From: JAJXWB01 sp037044955
Lineage (GTDB): Bacteria > Pseudomonadota > Alphaproteobacteria > Rhizobiales > Beijerinckiaceae
Direction of reading: 5' to 3'
DNA: 64,000 bases
Assembly: GCA_037044955.1 (NCBI GenBank)
Contig: JBAOHX010000002.1
Span: forward strand, 868,001 to 932,000
The first letter of the stretch is position 1; every line of letters begins with the position of its first letter. The position numbers were made by a program, and so were the translations under genes. Of the stretch, positions 1-8,546 are shown piece by piece. The notes under the pieces are model-generated. The model saw nothing but the letters and a program-made list of their open reading frames with translations. It was not told the origin of the DNA and made no database searches.

Positions 1-1
1 G

Positions 2-1444
2 GGCGCCTTCATCGTGCTGGTCGCCAAGACCATCGAGACGCAGGGCTACGACGGGTTTCTGCTCGCCACGATCATGGCCGGCCTGATGCTGCTCGGCCTC
101 GGCTATCTGAAGCTCGGCTCGCTCATCAAATACATCCCGCACAGCGTGCTCGTCGCGTTTACGGCCGGCATCGCCGTCATCATCATGGCGAGCCAGATGC
201 GCGACGTGTTCGGCCTGTCGCTCGCGCGCGAGCCGGCCGCCTTCGTGCCGAAAGTCGAAGCCTTGTGGGCGGCGCGCGCGAGCTTCAATGTCGCCGCGCT
301 CGGCATCGCGGTCGCCACGCTGTGCGCGATCCTGTCGCTGCAATTCTGGAATCCGCGCTTTCCCGGGCTTCTGGTCGCGGTGGCGGTCATATCGGTCGCG
401 GCTTTCGCGCTGAACCTGCCGGTCGAGACGATCGGCGCGCGCTTCGGCGCGCTGCCGAGCGCGCCGCCGGCGCCGCATCTGCCGGCGCTGTCTTTGGCCA
501 AGATCGTCGACGTCGCGCCGGCCGCCTTCGCCATGGCGCTGCTCGGCGGCATCGAATCGCTGCTGTCGGCGGCGGTCGCCGACGGCATGACAGGCCGGCG
601 CCACCGCTCCAATTGCGAGCTGGTGGCGCAGGGCTACGCCAATATCGCCTCGGCCCTGTTCGGCGGCCTGTGCGCCACCGGCACGATCGCGCGCACCGCG
701 ACCAACGTGCGCGCCCATGCGCACGGGCCGGTCGCGGGCATGTTGCATGCGGTCTTCGTGCTCGTGTTCATGCTGGTCGCCGGCCCGCTCGTCGCCTATG
801 TGCCGCTCGCCGCGCTCGCCGCCGTTCTCGTCATCGTCTCCTGGAACATGATCGAGAAGGAGGAGATCCGCGCGATCTTCCGGCGCGACCCCGCGGAGGC
901 CGGCATATTCCTGGTCACCGTCGGGCTGACGGTGTTTCGCGACGTTTCGGAAGCGATCGCGGTGGGCGTGACGCTCGGCTCGCTGCTGTTCATGCATCGC
1001 ATGGCGAGCGTGGTCGAGGCGACGACCCATACGCGACTGGTCGAGCCCGACGCGCCAGACGTCGTCGGCGGGGCGGATACGGCGCATGATTTCGACGCGC
1101 GCGGCATTGCGGTGCTGTCGCTGCGCGGGCCGTTGTTCTTCGGGGCGGCCGGCTTCGTTTCCTCCGTGCTCGACCGGATCGGCGAAAAGCCGCGCGGCTT
1201 CGTGCTCGATCTCGGCCGCGTGCCCTTCATCGACGAGACGGCGGCGCACGCCCTGATCGCCTTCTTCCGCAAGGCGCAGAAGCGCGGCGTGCGCGTGGCG
1301 ATCGCCGGCGTGCAGAAGCCGGTGCTGCGCGCGCTGCTCCAGAACGGGCTCGACCGCCATGTCGTGACACTGGCGCCCGATGTCGAGATCGCGCGCCGGC
1401 GCCTTTCGACGGCGGCGGACAAGCTGCTGGCGGAAAGCGCCTGA
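2..1444 (+). CDS. SulP (SLC26) family inorganic anion transporter, 5' partial
   Basis: The reading frame is already open at base 2 and reads through to the TGA at 1442-1444, so the N-terminus lies outside the window. The visible protein (about 480 aa) begins inside the membrane domain. Hydrophobic helices fill roughly the first 330 residues, with a SulP-like stretch around VADGMTGRRHRSNCELVAQG followed by the ATGTIARTATNVRA segment. A C-terminal STAS domain (about residues 365-460) carries the FVLDLGRVPFIDETAAHAL core. SulP proteins move sulfate, bicarbonate or dicarboxylates across the inner membrane, and the substrate cannot be told here. The extreme 3' end adjoins a 31-bp imperfect tandem repeat. 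The family call is firm and the substrate is unknown. Confidence 0.9.
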   Translation, partial: GAFIVLVAKTIETQGYDGFLLATIMAGLMLLGLGYLKLGSLIKYIPHSVLVAFTAGIAVIIMASQMRDVFGLSLAREPAAFVPKVEALWAARASFNVAALGIAVATLCAILSLQFWNPRFPGLLVAVAVISVAAFALNLPVETIGARFGALPSAPPAPHLPALSLAKIVDVAPAAFAMALLGGIESLLSAAVADGMTGRRHRSNCELVAQGYANIASALFGGLCATGTIARTATNVRAHAHGPVAGMLHAVFVLVFMLVAGPLVAYVPLAALAAVLVIVSWNMIEKEEIRAIFRRDPAEAGIFLVTVGLTVFRDVSEAIAVGVTLGSLLFMHRMASVVEATTHTRLVEPDAPDVVGGADTAHDFDARGIAVLSLRGPLFFGAAGFVSSVLDRIGEKPRGFVLDLGRVPFIDETAAHALIAFFRKAQKRGVRVAIAGVQKPVLRALLQNGLDRHVVTLAPDVEIARRRLSTAADKLLAESA

Positions 1445-1769
1445 CGCGCGTCACGCGCGCGCGGCGCTGGTCATGCGCGCTGCGCGCTTGCCGCAGGTCG
1501 TGTGCGCTACGCGCGCGCTTGGCGCAGGTCGTGCGCGCTATGCGCGCGCTATGCCGCAAGTCGTGCAGCAGGCTGCGCAATTCCTGCGCCGGGCGGCGCG
1601 CGTCGCGCCGGAACGAATCGAGACGTTCGGCAAGCGCCGCGCCGAGGGACTGGCGCGCGGCGTCCGGTTCGCTCGTCATGCGGCGCACGATCGGCAGGAG
1701 GCGAATTTCCGCGCGCAGGCGGTCCGCCTCGTCCTCGTCCCAATCGGCGATGTCGGCCGGCCCCAGCAT
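1227..1769 (-). CDS. hypothetical protein, doubtful 3' part
   Basis: An ATG at 1769 follows a GGTGGGGG stretch that could bind ribosomes. The first 60 or so residues read as an ordinary soluble protein (MLGPADIADWDEDEADRL, then IRLLPIVRRM), acidic at the start and helical later. From about residue 65 the frame enters the 31-bp repeat and then runs antisense into the SulP gene, giving Arg/Ala-rich sequence that looks non-coding. The real gene is therefore probably short (about 70-90 aa) and either ends within the repeat or is disrupted by it. I do not recognise the family. The N-terminal part is supported only by its composition and possible RBS. Confidence 0.3.
   Translation of the reverse strand: MLGPADIADWDEDEADRLRAEIRLLPIVRRMTSEPDAARQSLGAALAERLDSFRRDARRPAQELRSLLHDLRHSARIARTTCAKRARSAHDLRQARSAHDQRRARVTRVRRFPPAACPPPSKGAGARSRHRAPVSRHGGRARSGAARAAPASARRRSPRARRASAPCGRRRSGRAPPSRR
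1469..1580. repeat. 31-bp imperfect tandem repeat, about 3 copies
   Basis: Near-identical 31-base units begin at 1488, 1519 and 1550. Each starts with a CGCAGGTCGTG-like core followed by a run of alternating CG dinucleotides. A degenerate half-unit precedes them from about 1469. The unit is not a multiple of three, so any gene crossing it changes frame from copy to copy. It lies just downstream of the SulP stop codon. Confidence 0.7.
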
Positions 1770-1927
1770 GTATCCCCCACCGCGTGACCCGCGAGAGCTA
1801 CGCGCTCGCGCCGCGCATTCAAAATGCCGAAAGTCATATGCGCCAATCGGTCGCGCGCTTGTTTTCGGCGGACGAAAAGATAGCCTGACGCAAACCGACA
1901 ACGGAAACGCGAAGCAAGGAGCGCGCC

Positions 1928-2446
1928 ATGGCTATTTCACTCTACGACGTCAGTGTCGCCGGATTTCTGCAGACGCTGGCGGGCGTGGCGGGCTTTCTGG
2001 AAAAGGGACGCGCGCATTTCGCCGACAAGCCGGGCGCGCTCGAGGAGATCGTGCAGTCGCGCCTGTGGGAGGACATGTTTCCGTTCCGCTTCCAGGTCAT
2101 ATCGGTCGTGCATCATTCGCAGGGCGCGATCGAGGGCGTGAAGAAGGGGACGTTCTCGCCGCGCATGGATGGCCCGCACGACTATGCCGGCCTGCAGCAG
2201 CTCGTCGCCGACGCCCGCACGGCGCTGAAGGCGGTGACGCGCGAAGAAATCGAGGCGCTGGAAGGCAAGGACATGTTCTTTGAATTCCGCGACGTGAAGC
2301 TGCCGTTCACGGCCGAGAATTTCCTCATGTCCTTCTCGATCCCCAACCTGCAGTTCCACGCGACGACGGCCTACGACCTGTTGCGCATGAAGGGCGCGCC
2401 GATCGGCAAGCGCGACTTCACCGGGCCGATGCGGATCAAGAAGTAA
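1928..2446 (+). CDS. DUF1993 family protein
   Basis: The 172-aa protein has the DUF1993 pattern throughout: an N-terminal helix MAISLYDVSVAGFLQTL, a central FPFRFQVISVVHHSQGAIEG helix, and a C-terminal FHATTAYDLLRMKGAPIGKR segment. The family is related in fold to DinB-like four-helix bundles and its function is unknown. The start is well placed behind AAGGAGCGCGCC. It is a single gene flanked by unrelated genes on the same strand. Length and motifs are normal for the family. Confidence 0.88.
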   Translation: MAISLYDVSVAGFLQTLAGVAGFLEKGRAHFADKPGALEEIVQSRLWEDMFPFRFQVISVVHHSQGAIEGVKKGTFSPRMDGPHDYAGLQQLVADARTALKAVTREEIEALEGKDMFFEFRDVKLPFTAENFLMSFSIPNLQFHATTAYDLLRMKGAPIGKRDFTGPMRIKK

Positions 2447-2505
2447 TCGACGCGCCCGGGTCCACGCGGTAAATTGCGCGAAAATCAAATCCGGGAGAGC
2501 CTGAG

Positions 2506-3936
2506 GTGACCGAACACAATCCCGCCGTCGCGCGGCTGACGCAGCGTCCGCCGCAGGCCGAAATCGACGCCGCCGTGGGCGCGCTCGCCGCGCGCTTCGG
2601 CAATCGTCTGGTCACCTCCATGGCCGTGCGCGAGCAGCACGGCCACAATCTCTCCTGGACGCCGAACCAGCCGCCGGATGCGGTGATTTTCGCGCAATCG
2701 ACGGAAGACGTGTCGGACGCCGTGAAGATCTGCGCGGAGCGGGGCGTGCCGGTGATCGCGATGGGCACCAACACCTCGCTCGAAGGCCACACCAACGCGC
2801 CCTACGGCGGCGTATCGATCGACGTGTCGCAGATGAACCAGATCCTCGATGTGCACGCCGAGGATCTCGACGTCGTGCTGCAGCCCGGCGTGACGCGCAA
2901 GGCGCTCAACGACTATCTGCGCGACACCGGCCTGTTCTTCCCGATCGATCCCGGCGCGGACGCCTCCATCGGCGGCATGTGCGCGACGCGCGCCTCCGGC
3001 ACGAACGCCGTGCGCTACGGGACGATGAAGGACAATGTGCTGGCGCTGACCGTGGTCATGCCGGACGGGCGCGTGGTCAAGACGGCGCGCCGCGCCAAGA
3101 AGTCCTCCGCCGGCTACGATCTCACGCGGCTTTTCGTCGGCTCCGAGGGCACGCTCGGCATCATCACCGAGATCACGCTGAAGCTCTACGGCATCCCCGA
3201 GGCGATTTCGGCGGCGACCTGCCAGTTTCCCTCGATCAAGGCGGCCTGCGACACGGTGATCGAGACGATCCAGTCGGGCCTGCCGATCGCGCGCATCGAG
3301 CTCGTCGATCCGCTCACCGTGCGCGCGTTCAACAATTATTCGAAGCTCGGACTCAACGAGGCGCCGATGCTGTTCCTCGAGTTCCACGGCACGGAAAAGG
3401 GCGTGGAGGAGCAGACCGCGCGCTTCAAGGAACTGGCGGAAGGCAACGGCGGCGGTCCCTTCAACTGGACGACCAAGCCGGAAGAGCGCACGAAGCTCTG
3501 GCAGGCCCGCCACGACGTCTACTGGGCGCACCAGACGCTGAAGCGCAAGCCGGAAATGTCGGGCTTCTCGACCGACGTCTGCGTGCCGATCTCGCGCCTT
3601 GCCGATTGCGTGACAGAAACGATCGAGGACGCCGCGCGCATCGGCATCGTCGCGCCGATCGTCGGCCATGTCGGAGACGGCAATTTCCACTCCGGCCCGC
3701 AATTCGATCCGGGCGACCCGGAGGACGTCGCCAAGGCCAAGACGTTCGTGGAGCGGCTGGTGCGCCGCGCGCTCGACATGGGCGGCACCTGCACGGGCGA
3801 GCACGGCGTCGGCCAGGCCAAGATCAAGTACATGCGCGAGGAGCATTCGCCGGAGACGCTGAACGTGATGCGCGCCATCAAGCGCGCGCTCGATCCGCAG
3901 AACATCATGAACCCGGGGAAAGTGCTGGACGCTTAG
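2506..3936 (+). CDS. FAD-binding oxidase, D-lactate dehydrogenase (cytochrome)/GlcD type
   Basis: This 476-aa flavoprotein has an N-terminal PCMH-type FAD-binding domain (about residues 50-235, with VIAMGTNTSLEGH and the PGADASIGGMCATRASGTNA loop). A C-terminal FAD-oxidase domain follows, with GHVGDGNFH and the terminal HGVGQAKIKYM and NPGKVLD signatures. Such enzymes oxidise D-lactate, glycolate or D-2-hydroxyglutarate and pass electrons to cytochrome c or quinone. The closest pattern is eukaryotic-type D-lactate dehydrogenase. The start is GTG after GGGAGAGCCTGAG. No glcE/glcF partners are nearby, which favours the stand-alone D-lactate dehydrogenase form. The exact substrate is inferred. 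Confidence 0.88.
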   Translation: MTEHNPAVARLTQRPPQAEIDAAVGALAARFGNRLVTSMAVREQHGHNLSWTPNQPPDAVIFAQSTEDVSDAVKICAERGVPVIAMGTNTSLEGHTNAPYGGVSIDVSQMNQILDVHAEDLDVVLQPGVTRKALNDYLRDTGLFFPIDPGADASIGGMCATRASGTNAVRYGTMKDNVLALTVVMPDGRVVKTARRAKKSSAGYDLTRLFVGSEGTLGIITEITLKLYGIPEAISAATCQFPSIKAACDTVIETIQSGLPIARIELVDPLTVRAFNNYSKLGLNEAPMLFLEFHGTEKGVEEQTARFKELAEGNGGGPFNWTTKPEERTKLWQARHDVYWAHQTLKRKPEMSGFSTDVCVPISRLADCVTETIEDAARIGIVAPIVGHVGDGNFHSGPQFDPGDPEDVAKAKTFVERLVRRALDMGGTCTGEHGVGQAKIKYMREEHSPETLNVMRAIKRALDPQNIMNPGKVLDA

Positions 3937-4130
3937 CGGGGAAGCCCTCCCCGCAGGGGAAGATACGCGCAAGCGGCGAGTTCCGCCTGCCCGACCGTCA
4001 GCGAGATATTCCCGGTCGCAGTGCGCGCTCGCCATCGCCCTGTTCCACGCTTTCGGCGCGGCCCCTGACGCCCGCGCCGCGCGAAAACCATGAAATGCGC
4101 TAGACTGGCCGCGGAATCGAAAGACGACGC

Positions 4131-7100
4131 TTGCGCGAAATCCTGACGATCATCGCCGCCTGCATCGTGGTCGCGCTCGCGGCCGCGCTCGCCGTGCCGC
4201 CTTTCATCGACTGGACCAGTCACGGCGCCGCGATCGCCGCGAAGCTCGGCGAAGGCTTTGGCGGGCGCGTCGCGCTCGAAGGCCCCGTGCACCTGCGCCT
4301 CTTGCCGGCGCCGCGCCTGACGGCGGGCGCGCTCGTCGCCGAACGCGCGGGGCTTGCCGTGCGCGCGAGGGAGACGACGCTCGAACTGTCGGCGCCGGCC
4401 TTGTTGCGCGGCGCGTTCGAGTTCACGGAAGTTGCGCTCGCGCAAGCCGATGTCACGCTCGATCCCGGCAAGCTCGAAGCGGCGGCGCCGGGCGCCCGCG
4501 TCGCGGTCGCGGGCTTTCGCCTCGCCGACGCGACGCTGCGCATCGCGGGCGCGCATCCGCTCACGCTCGCGCATCTCGACATGAGCGGGGCGGCCGATAC
4601 GCTCGCCGGCCCGTTTCGCGGGCAAGGCCAGTGGCGCGACGGACGCGCGGTCGAGTTTTCCTTCTCCACCGGCCCCGTCGAACAAGGCAAGCTGCGCGGA
4701 AAGCTGGCGTTCGACGATCGCGCGCAAGCGCGTGGCGAAGCGAATGGCGAGCTCATGCTGATCGAGGGAGCGCCGAAATTTTCCGGCCAGGCGACTGTCG
4801 CTTCCGCGTTCGGCGGGGCGCCGGCGCGCGCGACGTTTGCGCTCGAGGCGAACGCCGGGATGCTGCATGCCGACAAGATCGAAGCGCGACTGGGCGACGA
4901 CGACCATGCGCTGAACTTTTCCGGCGACGCCGATTTTTCACGCGCGAAGGGTCTCGATCTGCGCCTGGCCGCAGCAAGCCTCGATCTCGACAGGTTTCGT
5001 GCGGCTTACAACTGGCGTGAGATTTCGCAGGCCGCGCCGTCGATCGCGCTTCGCGCGCGACTTGCCGTGGACAGTTTGACGCTCGGCGGCGATGCGCTCG
5101 CCAATGTCGCGATCGCTCTCGACAGGCAGGCGGACGCTTCTCCACGGATCGCCGTCGACGCGGGCCTGCCCGGCCGCACGCGATTGAGTTACGACGGCGC
5201 GCTGGCGCCTGCGGCGCTCGATGGCGCGTTGGCGCCTGCGGCGCTCGATGGCGCGCTGAAGATCGAGACGCGCGACGCGGGCAGACTTGCCGCCTATGTC
5301 GCGCCCGCCGCGCCGCAGCTCGCGCGCTGGCTCGGCGCTGGCGCCTTTTCGCGCCTCGCCTGCGAAGGCCGCGTGCGCGCCGACGCGCAAGGCGTGACGC
5401 TGAACGCCGCCGCGCTCGACGTCGATCGCTCGCGGCTGTCCGGCGCCGTCGACTGGCGCGCGGCGACGGCGACCGGCCGCGGCAAACTCGATGCGCGTCT
5501 TCTCGCTTCCGTCATCGACATCGACACGCTGCCCGATGTTCGCGCGCTCGCTGCGCTCTCGTCGCAGGACGACCTGTCGCTTTCGCTCGACGCGCAGGCG
5601 CTGCGCGTCGAGCGCATCGGCGAAGCGCCGGCGGAGACGGGACGGCTGCGCCTCGCGCTGACGCGCGCCGACGGCGTGACGAACCTCGACAATCTGTCCA
5701 TCGTCGGGCTCGGCGGCGCGAACCTGTCCGGCGCCGGGCGCATGACGGCGCAAGGCGGCGGCTTCGACTTCAAGCTCGACGCGGAGCGGCTGGCCGATCT
5801 CGCCGCGCTGCTGCGTCGCGTCGCGCCGGGGCCCGCGAGCGAGGCGTTCGCGGCGCGGGCCTTTGCGCTCTCGCCGGCGCGCATGACCTTCGGCGTGGCG
5901 ATGGACGCTTCGGGCGCCTTCACGCAAATCAATCTCGACGGCGAGGCCGGCGGCGCGCGCTACAGCGCGCAGGCGCTGCCTTCCGGCGCGGGGCGGATGC
6001 AGGCGCGCGTCAGCGTGCAGGCGGCGGAAGCGGCGACATTGTTGCGGCAGGCGGGGATCGCCGTGCTGCCGCTCAAGGGGCTCGGCGGCGCGCGACTGGA
6101 GGCGCAGGGCGAGGGCGCGATCGGCGCGCCGTTGCGCACGCGCGCATCGCTCGATCTCGCGGGCCTCGCGCTGCGCTTCGACGGCGAGACGCTGCTCGCG
6201 CCCGACCGCGCGTCTGCGCAGGGAAAGCTCAGCGCCGACAGCGCCGATGTCTCGCGGCTCGCGCCGCTGTTCGCTTTCGGCGCGCCTGACGTGTCGGGCA
6301 AGACGCCGCTGCATGGCGCCGCCCACATGCGTTTCGACGCGCAGGGCCTGGCGCTCGAAAATATCGACGCCGAAATCGCGGGAACGCGCGCGACAGGCGT
6401 GCTGACGCGCAGCCTGGCGGGCGCGCTCGGCGGCGCGCTGAAGCTCGATCGTCTCTCGGCGCCCGATCTCGCCGCGCTCGTGCTCGGGCCGCCGCAGCCT
6501 GCGGCTGCGGGCGCGCTGTGGCCGACATTGAAATTCGCGGCGACACGCTTCGATCCGCCGACCGCCGATGTCGCGCTGGATATTGCGCATGTCGATCTCG
6601 GCGGCGGCGTCGCGGGCGACGACGCGCATATGCAGCTCGCGCTCGCGCCGGGCGCCGTCGCGGCGCGCGAATTGTCGATGCGGATCGGCGATGGACGCCT
6701 TGCCGGCGAGGTCGCGCTCAGGCGCGACGGCGGTGCGGTCATCGCAAGGGCGCGCCTGACCGCAGAAAACATGCCGGCGTCGAGCGGTCCCCTGTCGGCG
6801 CGTATCGGGGGAATTGTCGATCTTTCCGGCGCGGGCGGTTCGATGGCGGAGCTTGTCGCGTCGCTCGCGGGATCGGGGCGTCTCAAATTCTCGCAGGCGC
6901 GCATCGCGCGCGCGTCGCCGGCCGCGCTGCCGCGCGTCGTGGCGGAGGCCGACGCCGCCGAAAGCGCGCCCGATGCGCGCGCGATGATCGAGAGTCTCGC
7001 GCGCGCGCTCGACGGCGATGCGCAGGCGCCGCCGCCCTTCGAGAGCGATGCGACGATCGCGTCGGGACGCATCGCGCTCGCGCCGGTGGCGCTCCGTCTC

Positions 7101-7577
7101 GGCGGCGTCGATGCGCTGATGTCGGGCGTCTTCGACCTGCGCAACGATACGCTGGACCTGCGCGAAAACCTGAGCCTGCCCGCGCCGGCAGGCTGGGCGA
7201 GCGCGCCGCGCGTCGAACTCTTCTGGAGCGGCGCGCGCGTCGCGCCGACGCGCGCGGTGAATGCGGACGCGCTGGTCGCCGCGCTCGCAGAGCGGGCGAT
7301 TGCGCGCGAGGGCGAGCGCAACGCGGCGCTCGAAGCCGACATTCACGAGCGCGCGTTCTTCAATCGCCGCCTGAAGATGGATCGTCGCGCCGACGAGGAG
7401 CGACGCGCGCTGGACGAGGCGAAGCGCCTCATGACGCCGCCGCCCGCGCGCCGGGAGTCGGCGCCTGCGCCTGCGCAGACCATGCAGCCGCCGAAGCCGC
7501 CGGCGCGCCCGCCTGCGGCCTTTGCGCCCGCGCTGCGCGGCGCCGCGCCCGATCCCTCGACGGCCGGGCGGTACTGA
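4131..7577 (+). CDS. AsmA family protein
   Basis: The product is a large 1148-aa protein with one N-terminal membrane anchor (residues 3-25) leading into the PPFIDWTSHGAAIAAKLGE motif that opens alphaproteobacterial AsmA proteins. Long beta-rich AsmA repeats follow, and an AsmA_2 C-terminal region (about residues 790-1030) with a GRLKFSQARI strand. AsmA proteins are inner-membrane-anchored periplasmic proteins implicated in outer-membrane lipid homeostasis. The last 100 residues are a charged helix and a Pro-rich tail (PPKPPARPPAA). The start is TTG. The gene carries an in-frame 27-bp duplication at 5193-5246 and ends nearly tail-to-tail with pdxY. Confidence 0.85.
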   Translation: MREILTIIAACIVVALAAALAVPPFIDWTSHGAAIAAKLGEGFGGRVALEGPVHLRLLPAPRLTAGALVAERAGLAVRARETTLELSAPALLRGAFEFTEVALAQADVTLDPGKLEAAAPGARVAVAGFRLADATLRIAGAHPLTLAHLDMSGAADTLAGPFRGQGQWRDGRAVEFSFSTGPVEQGKLRGKLAFDDRAQARGEANGELMLIEGAPKFSGQATVASAFGGAPARATFALEANAGMLHADKIEARLGDDDHALNFSGDADFSRAKGLDLRLAAASLDLDRFRAAYNWREISQAAPSIALRARLAVDSLTLGGDALANVAIALDRQADASPRIAVDAGLPGRTRLSYDGALAPAALDGALAPAALDGALKIETRDAGRLAAYVAPAAPQLARWLGAGAFSRLACEGRVRADAQGVTLNAAALDVDRSRLSGAVDWRAATATGRGKLDARLLASVIDIDTLPDVRALAALSSQDDLSLSLDAQALRVERIGEAPAETGRLRLALTRADGVTNLDNLSIVGLGGANLSGAGRMTAQGGGFDFKLDAERLADLAALLRRVAPGPASEAFAARAFALSPARMTFGVAMDASGAFTQINLDGEAGGARYSAQALPSGAGRMQARVSVQAAEAATLLRQAGIAVLPLKGLGGARLEAQGEGAIGAPLRTRASLDLAGLALRFDGETLLAPDRASAQGKLSADSADVSRLAPLFAFGAPDVSGKTPLHGAAHMRFDAQGLALENIDAEIAGTRATGVLTRSLAGALGGALKLDRLSAPDLAALVLGPPQPAAAGALWPTLKFAATRFDPPTADVALDIAHVDLGGGVAGDDAHMQLALAPGAVAARELSMRIGDGRLAGEVALRRDGGAVIARARLTAENMPASSGPLSARIGGIVDLSGAGGSMAELVASLAGSGRLKFSQARIARASPAALPRVVAEADAAESAPDARAMIESLARALDGDAQAPPPFESDATIASGRIALAPVALRLGGVDALMSGVFDLRNDTLDLRENLSLPAPAGWASAPRVELFWSGARVAPTRAVNADALVAALAERAIAREGERNAALEADIHERAFFNRRLKMDRRADEERRALDEAKRLMTPPPARRESAPAPAQTMQPPKPPARPPAAFAPALRGAAPDPSTAGRY
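5193..5246 (+). repeat. in-frame 27-bp tandem duplication inside the AsmA gene
   Basis: Two 27-base units (5193-5219 and 5220-5246) differ at only two bases and encode DGALAPAAL twice. A third partial copy (DGAL) follows. Being a multiple of three, it leaves the AsmA frame intact and adds nine residues to a loop or strand region. Confidence 0.85.
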
Positions 7578-7580
7578 AGA

Positions 7581-8431
7581 TCACAGCGGTTCGGCGACGA
7601 AGGCTCGCGGTCGGCGCGACGATCTCGTCCTGCGCCTCGATCAGCATGAGCTCGCGGCGGCCTTCCTCGTGCGTGCGCTTGAGGATGCCGTAGATGGCGG
7701 CGCCGGCGCGCTCGAGCGCGGCCTTCGGCGATTTGGTCGCGAGGCATTGCGCGAAGAACAGCGCGGCGATGGCGTCGCCCGCGCCGTTGAAATTTTCCGG
7801 CAGGCGCGGCGTCCGCATGCGAAAGACGCCTTCGAAGGACGAGACGAAGAGATCGACGCAATCGTCGGGCGTGTCGGCGAGATGGGCCGAGGTGACGAGC
7901 ACGATGGTCGGACCGCGTTGGTGCACCGCGTCGATCGCCGCGCGAAAGCCGCTCATGCCGACGATGGGCCTGGCGGCGAGCCATTCGAGTTCGAAATGAT
8001 TGGGCGTGACGACGTCGGCCAGCGCCAGCGCGGAAGTCGCGAAGAATTCCGGCACGCCGTGCTTGACGAAAACGCCGGGGCCGACGTCGCCGATCACCGG
8101 ATCGCAGCAATAGAGCGCGGCGGGATTGTCCTTCTTCATGCGCTTGACGGCGCGCAGGATGGCCTCGCCCGTCTCGGGCGCGCCGACATAGCCGGAGATG
8201 CAGCCCGTCGCAGGCGCCGAGCACGCCGCGCTCGGCGATGCCCGCCACGCAATCGTCGATCATCTTCGCGTCGAACGTCCTGCCGCGAAACGAGCCATAG
8301 CCCGGATGATTGGAGAATTGCACGGTGTGAACGGGCCAGACTTCGACGCCCATGCGCTGCAGGGCGAAGACCGCGGCGGAATTGCCGACATGGCCATAGG
8401 CGACGTGCGACTGGATGGAGAGAATGTTCAT
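7581..8431 (-). CDS. pdxY: pyridoxal kinase PdxY, two apparent +1 frameshifts
   Basis: This is a PfkB/ribokinase-superfamily kinase that phosphorylates pyridoxal in the vitamin B6 salvage pathway. The N-terminal MNILSIQSHVAYGHVGNSAA is the PdxY signature. After the first shift the frame continues CISGYVGAPETGEA, then ALYCCDPVIGD, and FNGAGDAIAALF with the catalytic GAGD. One extra base in the CCC run at 8204-8206 separates the first two frames. A second extra base near 7603 would restore an ending FVAEPL with stop at 7581-7583. The span of 851 bp minus two equals 849 bp, or 282 aa, which is the normal length. Without the second shift the frame would run to 7429 into AsmA with Arg/Ala-rich sequence. 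ATG at 8431 is preferred over the upstream GTG. Confidence 0.82.
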
Positions 8432-8443
8432 TGCGCCCACAAT

Positions 8444-8538
8444 GTCATTCCCGAGGATTGCGCCAGCAATCGATCGGGAATCCAGAAATCGGCGTGAGTA
8501 TAGCAGATGCTCCGGATTCCCGCTTTCGCGGGAATGAC
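8444..8538. repeat. dispersed palindromic repeat, family A, copy 1
   Basis: The element is bounded by GTCATTCCCG and its complement CGGGAATGAC, with internal GGGAATCCAGAA and GGATTCCCGC boxes able to pair with the ends. A second copy of the same design lies at 53202-53291. It fills almost the whole gap between pdxY and the ABC binding-protein gene and does not look coding. Confidence 0.8.
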
Positions 8539-8546
8539 GCCGGTCA

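Noticed and set aside
2485..4035. Long open frame antisense to the FAD-linked dehydrogenase
   Set aside because: Arg/His/Leu-rich composition without any recognised motif. It mirrors the codon structure of the real gene, as is usual in very GC-rich DNA.
3937..4130. Terminator or gene between the dehydrogenase and AsmA
   Set aside because: There is a 7-bp hairpin (GCGGGGA/TCCCCGC) after the stop codon but no T-tract and no convincing coding frame.
4938..7346. 802-codon antisense frame over the AsmA gene
   Set aside because: Extremely Arg-rich with no domains. The sense strand is a clear AsmA protein.
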